Shown in pieces: positions 61,378 through 64,000 of a stretch of DNA of 64,000 nucleotides. Each line of letters starts with the position of its first letter. The stretch's first letter is position 1. The notes under the pieces are model-generated. The model was not told the origin of the DNA. It saw only the letters and a list, made by a program, of their open reading frames with translations, and did no database searches. Both the position numbers and the translations under genes were made by a program. Where the stretch lies: NCBI GenBank assembly GCA_964447285.1, contig CAYURO010000007.1, positions 62,001-126,000 of the forward strand. The letters are read 5' to 3'. Origin of the DNA: CAJBNH01 sp964447285. GTDB lineage: Bacteria > Myxococcota_A > UBA9042.

Positions 61378-61451
61378 GGGGGGAACCTCGATGCAAAGTG
61401 TGCGGCAAGCCTAGACCACACGAGCCGTTCGGGCCAGAGAACGTCGGACCG

Positions 61452-62213
61452 TCAGCCGCGCGGCCGCTCAGCACAGTGCAGCACGGCTACTCCGGCCAGC
61501 AGCGGAACCACCTCGAGCACCCGCAAGCCGCACGACGTCATCAGGTCCGCAAACGCCTGAGGGTCCGGGAAGTCCGCCGTCGACTCATGCAAGTACTTGT
61601 ACTCGACGGGAGCGCCTGCGAGCAGCCCGCCCAACCACGGCACGACGCGGCCCATGTACAAACGGGCACCCCAGGCGATCGGGCCTCCACGCGGTTGACT
61701 GGTCTCGAGGACAACGACCCGAGCTCCGGGCTTCAGCACGCGCGCCATCTCGCGCAGGGCAGCGGCGCGGTCGGGAACGTTGCGGATGCCGAAACCGATC
61801 GTAATTCCGTCGAAGCTGGCGTCATTGAACGGCAGCGCTTGGGCGTCGCCAGTCACCAACTCGATTCGGTCGACCAACGCCAGCCGAGCAACCTTCGCGC
61901 GGCCTACGGCCATCATGCCTTCAGACGGGTCCAAGCCGACGACGTGAGCATCGGGCAGCTGTCGTGCAGCCACCACCGCCAAGTCGGCCGTGCCCGTCGC
62001 CAAGTCCAGAATGCGCGCGCCCTTTGGCGCATGGAGCATCCGAACGGCGCGCCGGCGCCAACCTTGGTCCACGCCAAACGTCATCCAGCGGTTCAACAAG
62101 TCGTAGCGGGCCGCGATGCGGTCGAACATGGCGCCACTGCCACCCGCCACGCCGACCTGGGCCAGCGGCGCCCCGACCGGTGTCGCGGCCGGTGCCGGGA
62201 GCTTGTCAGTCAT
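61452..62213 (-). CDS. ubiE: UbiE/MenG-type quinone C-methyltransferase
   Basis: 253 residues from ATG 62213, which overlaps the HMG-CoA reductase stop by 4 bases (ATGA). Motifs: MFDRIAARYDLLNRWMTFG, DLATGTADLA (SAM motif I), LDPSEGMM, GDAQALPFNDASFDGITIGFGIRNVPD and VLKPGARVVVLETS, the typical UbiE/MenG run. It methylates demethylmenaquinone or the ubiquinone precursor. As electron donors to membrane quinol systems, menaquinones would feed the cytochrome conduit in this genome. Coupling to an isoprenoid gene is biologically sensible. Confidence 0.94.
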   Translation of the reverse strand: MTDKLPAPAATPVGAPLAQVGVAGGSGAMFDRIAARYDLLNRWMTFGVDQGWRRRAVRMLHAPKGARILDLATGTADLAVVAARQLPDAHVVGLDPSEGMMAVGRAKVARLALVDRIELVTGDAQALPFNDASFDGITIGFGIRNVPDRAAALREMARVLKPGARVVVLETSQPRGGPIAWGARLYMGRVVPWLGGLLAGAPVEYKYLHESTADFPDPQAFADLMTSCGLRVLEVVPLLAGVAVLHCAERPRG

Positions 62214-63418
62214 CGCTTCTCCTGTCGGGCCGCATCCTGTGACAACGGGGTCTGCCCCTGCTTGCGCGCGTGCAACCGCATATGGCCTTGCTGGATGCCC
62301 TCGCCCGCAAGCGCCCGCAGTGCGGCGAGATTCGACGCCAGACCGACAGCGGCAAGAAGGCATGCGAGCATCCGGGCACCATCGACCCGGGCGAGCTCGA
62401 ACGACGCGCGCACGCCCGGGTGCGCCCGCGTCGACCCTCCGACCGTGCCCACCGCAAGCGGCAGCGCAATCTCGCCGCAAATACCTGTTGGGGTGCGCCG
62501 CCAGACGGAGAGCGGCCGGTAGCCTTCACCCTGCCCTGCATACGCATGTGCGCCCGCTTCGATGGCCCGCCAGTCCTGCCCCAGCGCCAGAGCCGCGGCG
62601 TCGATCCCGTTCAGGATCCCCTTGTTGTGGGTCACCGCGCGAAACGGGTCCAGCTCAGCGAATCTGCTTGCCGAGACGATGCCGTCCGCCAGCTCTGCAC
62701 TCCCCAGACTCTCGACGCTGACGTCACCGTGCACCCGAACCATGCGTCTAAGCGGCAGGTTGGACAGGATCCGCAGCCCAATGCGACCGCCGACCCAACC
62801 CTGCACCTCAGGCGCCACCGCCTCGGCCACGGTATCGACCAGGTTGGCGCCCATCGCGTCGCCGACATCGACATACAGGTGAACGACAAGCATCCCCGAC
62901 TCGGGGTCCAGCACCCGCACATCGGCATCGACGCAACCCCCGCCTCTCTCAACCATGCGCGGGATCGAGGCGTTGCCCAGCACCAGCAGCTCGTCTCGAC
63001 GCGCACGAATTCGCTCGGCGGCTTGCTCGGGGTTGGGCACGCGGTCCAACTGCACCTGAGTCGTCTGGATCGACGGGGCCGCCTGACCGTGGAACCCACC
63101 GCTCGCCCGCACGAGTCTGGCCGCGTTCGACGCGCCCGCCACCACCGACGGTTCCTCGATCACCATGGGGACCAGATGGTCTCGCCCGTTGACCCGGAAG
63201 TTCAGCGCCACGGACAGTGGCAGGGCGAAGGTCGACACGACGTTCTCGGTCATCCGGTCGGCGACGTCGAACGGCAGTTGGCCGTCTTGCAGGGTCACAA
63301 CAGCATCCGCGGACAGTCCGGCAGAGGCGGCCAACACGCCGCGTCGGGTCTCTCCGTCCTTGTCATAGAAGCCGGGATGGCGGCTGGTGTAGTCGGAACC
63401 GGGGGCTCGTGGGTTCAT
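62210..63418 (-). CDS. mvaA: Hydroxymethylglutaryl-CoA reductase, class II (degradative type)
   Basis: 402 residues from ATG 63418. Landmarks: TENVVSTFALPLSVA, MVIEEPSVVAGASN (catalytic Glu), THNKGILNGIDA (catalytic Lys), GTVGGSTRAHPGV, and near the end GHMRLHARK (catalytic His). These and the length match class II enzymes such as Pseudomonas mvaA. It forms mevalonate from HMG-CoA in the mevalonate pathway, or runs in reverse. The ubiE start overlaps its stop (ATGA). A hairpin with a T-run sits in the leader (63445-63470). Confidence 0.92.
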   Translation of the reverse strand: MNPRAPGSDYTSRHPGFYDKDGETRRGVLAASAGLSADAVVTLQDGQLPFDVADRMTENVVSTFALPLSVALNFRVNGRDHLVPMVIEEPSVVAGASNAARLVRASGGFHGQAAPSIQTTQVQLDRVPNPEQAAERIRARRDELLVLGNASIPRMVERGGGCVDADVRVLDPESGMLVVHLYVDVGDAMGANLVDTVAEAVAPEVQGWVGGRIGLRILSNLPLRRMVRVHGDVSVESLGSAELADGIVSASRFAELDPFRAVTHNKGILNGIDAAALALGQDWRAIEAGAHAYAGQGEGYRPLSVWRRTPTGICGEIALPLAVGTVGGSTRAHPGVRASFELARVDGARMLACLLAAVGLASNLAALRALAGEGIQQGHMRLHARKQGQTPLSQDAARQEKR

Positions 63419-63444
63419 CGCGGGAGTTCCAGAACGGTCGATGC

Positions 63445-63470
63445 AAGAAAATCCGCCCCAACAGGGCGGA
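63445..63470 (-). terminator. Hairpin plus T-run in the leader of HMG-CoA reductase (possible attenuator)
   Basis: On the minus strand TCCGCCC-TGTTG-GGGCGGA (7-bp stem) is followed by TTTTCTT. It lies 27 bases before the ATG at 63418 and would act on transcripts entering the gene. It could also be a real terminator of an antisense transcript. Confidence 0.5.
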
Positions 63471-63627
63471 CGGGGACGGGATCGTAGGGCAGCCCGCCCT
63501 TCTAGTCCATCGCGGCCGGGAACAGCTGCACTCGTCGCGCAACGGCAGATGCCGATTGCGTTCATGTTCGGCGTCGAGGATAATGCGAAGGTTTATGTGC
63601 GGGCCTGTCGCCCGTACGGAGTTGCGC

Positions 63628-64000
63628 TTGACCGCATCCTCACTTCCACGCCAAGACCTACGCAACCTGCCGCATGTCGGCAGGTTCTTGCGTATCGGCG
63701 TCGGGGTCGCATGGGTGGCGGTACTGTGCTTGACCGGTTGCCTGCGGGTGCCTCCACCTCCCCAAACCGCCTGCAAGCTCGACAGTGAGTGTGCCACCGG
63801 ACGCTGCCTTGCCGGACTCTGCGTCGATGAAGTTCCCGACATGACCGACGTGTCGGGGACGACCGACGGTCTCAACGGAACCGATGTCGTCGCCGACGAC
63901 GTGGACATCACCGGCAAGCCCACGTGTGCAGCCGACGACGACTGCCGCAACGTCTACGGTATCTTGGGGCCTTGCCGCACCGCCGTCTGCGACCAGGAGG
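63628..64000 (+). CDS. Lipoprotein, 3' end outside window
   Basis: The frame starts at TTG 63628 with GGAG 6 bases upstream. A long N-region precedes a hydrophobic stretch (IGVGVAWVAVLCL) and the lipobox CLTGC (Cys38). Then come Cys-containing modules (CKLDSECATGRCLAGLC), an acidic Asp/Thr/Val linker and CAADDDC at the right edge. It resembles the other Cys-rich lipoproteins in this window. No ATG in the frame precedes the signal peptide, and the upstream sequence (63419-63627) has no other gene. Confidence 0.7.
   Translation, partial: MTASSLPRQDLRNLPHVGRFLRIGVGVAWVAVLCLTGCLRVPPPPQTACKLDSECATGRCLAGLCVDEVPDMTDVSGTTDGLNGTDVVADDVDITGKPTCAADDDCRNVYGILGPCRTAVCDQE

Overview
The window is a GC-rich chromosomal segment from what is most probably a member of the Myxococcota. 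The evidence is a glucoamylase-like protein ending in a MYXO-CTERM-type sorting tail (Gly-Cys, hydrophobic helix, Arg-Arg-Lys), a family of very Cys-rich lipoproteins built from CDDGNPCT-type repeats with acidic Asp/Thr/Ala stalks after the lipobox, OmpA-like proteins with thrombospondin type 3 repeats, and many multihaem c-type cytochromes. The order within the phylum cannot be fixed from the sequence. No tRNA, rRNA, CRISPR array, insertion sequence or phage gene was seen.

Layout. 1-7.1 kb: an LD-carboxypeptidase fragment, three surface lipoproteins and a threonine-dehydrogenase-like enzyme. 7.1-18.1 kb, almost all on the minus strand: a SUMF1-fold lipoprotein, a GH15 glucoamylase with MYXO-CTERM, HtpG, a diacylglycerol-kinase-like protein, RidA, GroEL and GroES, and two membrane proteins. 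htpG and groES share a promoter-like block. 18.1-27.8 kb: small secreted proteins, Ddl, a eukaryotic-type (GSII) glutamine synthetase, a secreted nuclease, two tandem TSP3/OmpA-like proteins and a DUF1517 protein. 27.8-31 kb: a copper unit (CopA and a DUF3347 lipoprotein). 31-45 kb: a lectin-bearing Cys-rich lipoprotein, a SWIM/SNF2 helicase overlapping truD, an Smr protein, a CAP lipoprotein, a degenerate hybrid histidine kinase, a PHP hydrolase and a methyltransferase.

45-55.9 kb is the most interesting part. Four minus-strand genes encode a 9-haem lipoprotein carrying a collagen-like Gly-X-Y stalk, an 18-haem lipoprotein, an outer-membrane beta-barrel with a charged C-terminal tail, and a 13-haem lipoprotein. 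The last three overlap by one base each. This is the composition of a porin-cytochrome conduit for extracellular electron transfer, with about 40 predicted c-haems. A consensus sigma-54 promoter (TTGGCACG-N4-TTGCA) lies upstream of the first gene. Immediately downstream of the operon is a two-component pair: a membrane kinase with a RegB-like GGxxNPF quinone-site motif, and an NtrC-family sigma-54 activator. The inferred circuit is that quinone redox state controls the kinase, the kinase phosphorylates the activator, and the activator with sigma-54 turns on the conduit.

55.9-64 kb: divergent from the cytochromes are a radical SAM protein, a Crp/Fnr regulator with a CX2C-X9-CX2C N-terminus and an FNR-like box upstream, an HxsB-like radical SAM/SPASM maturase, and a protein with SMI1-like and UvrD-tail-like segments. 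Then come a phosphofructokinase, a UbiE/MenG methyltransferase overlapping a class II HMG-CoA reductase, and the start of one more lipoprotein. Starts were chosen from Shine-Dalgarno spacing, signal peptides and family alignment from memory. No database search was possible.
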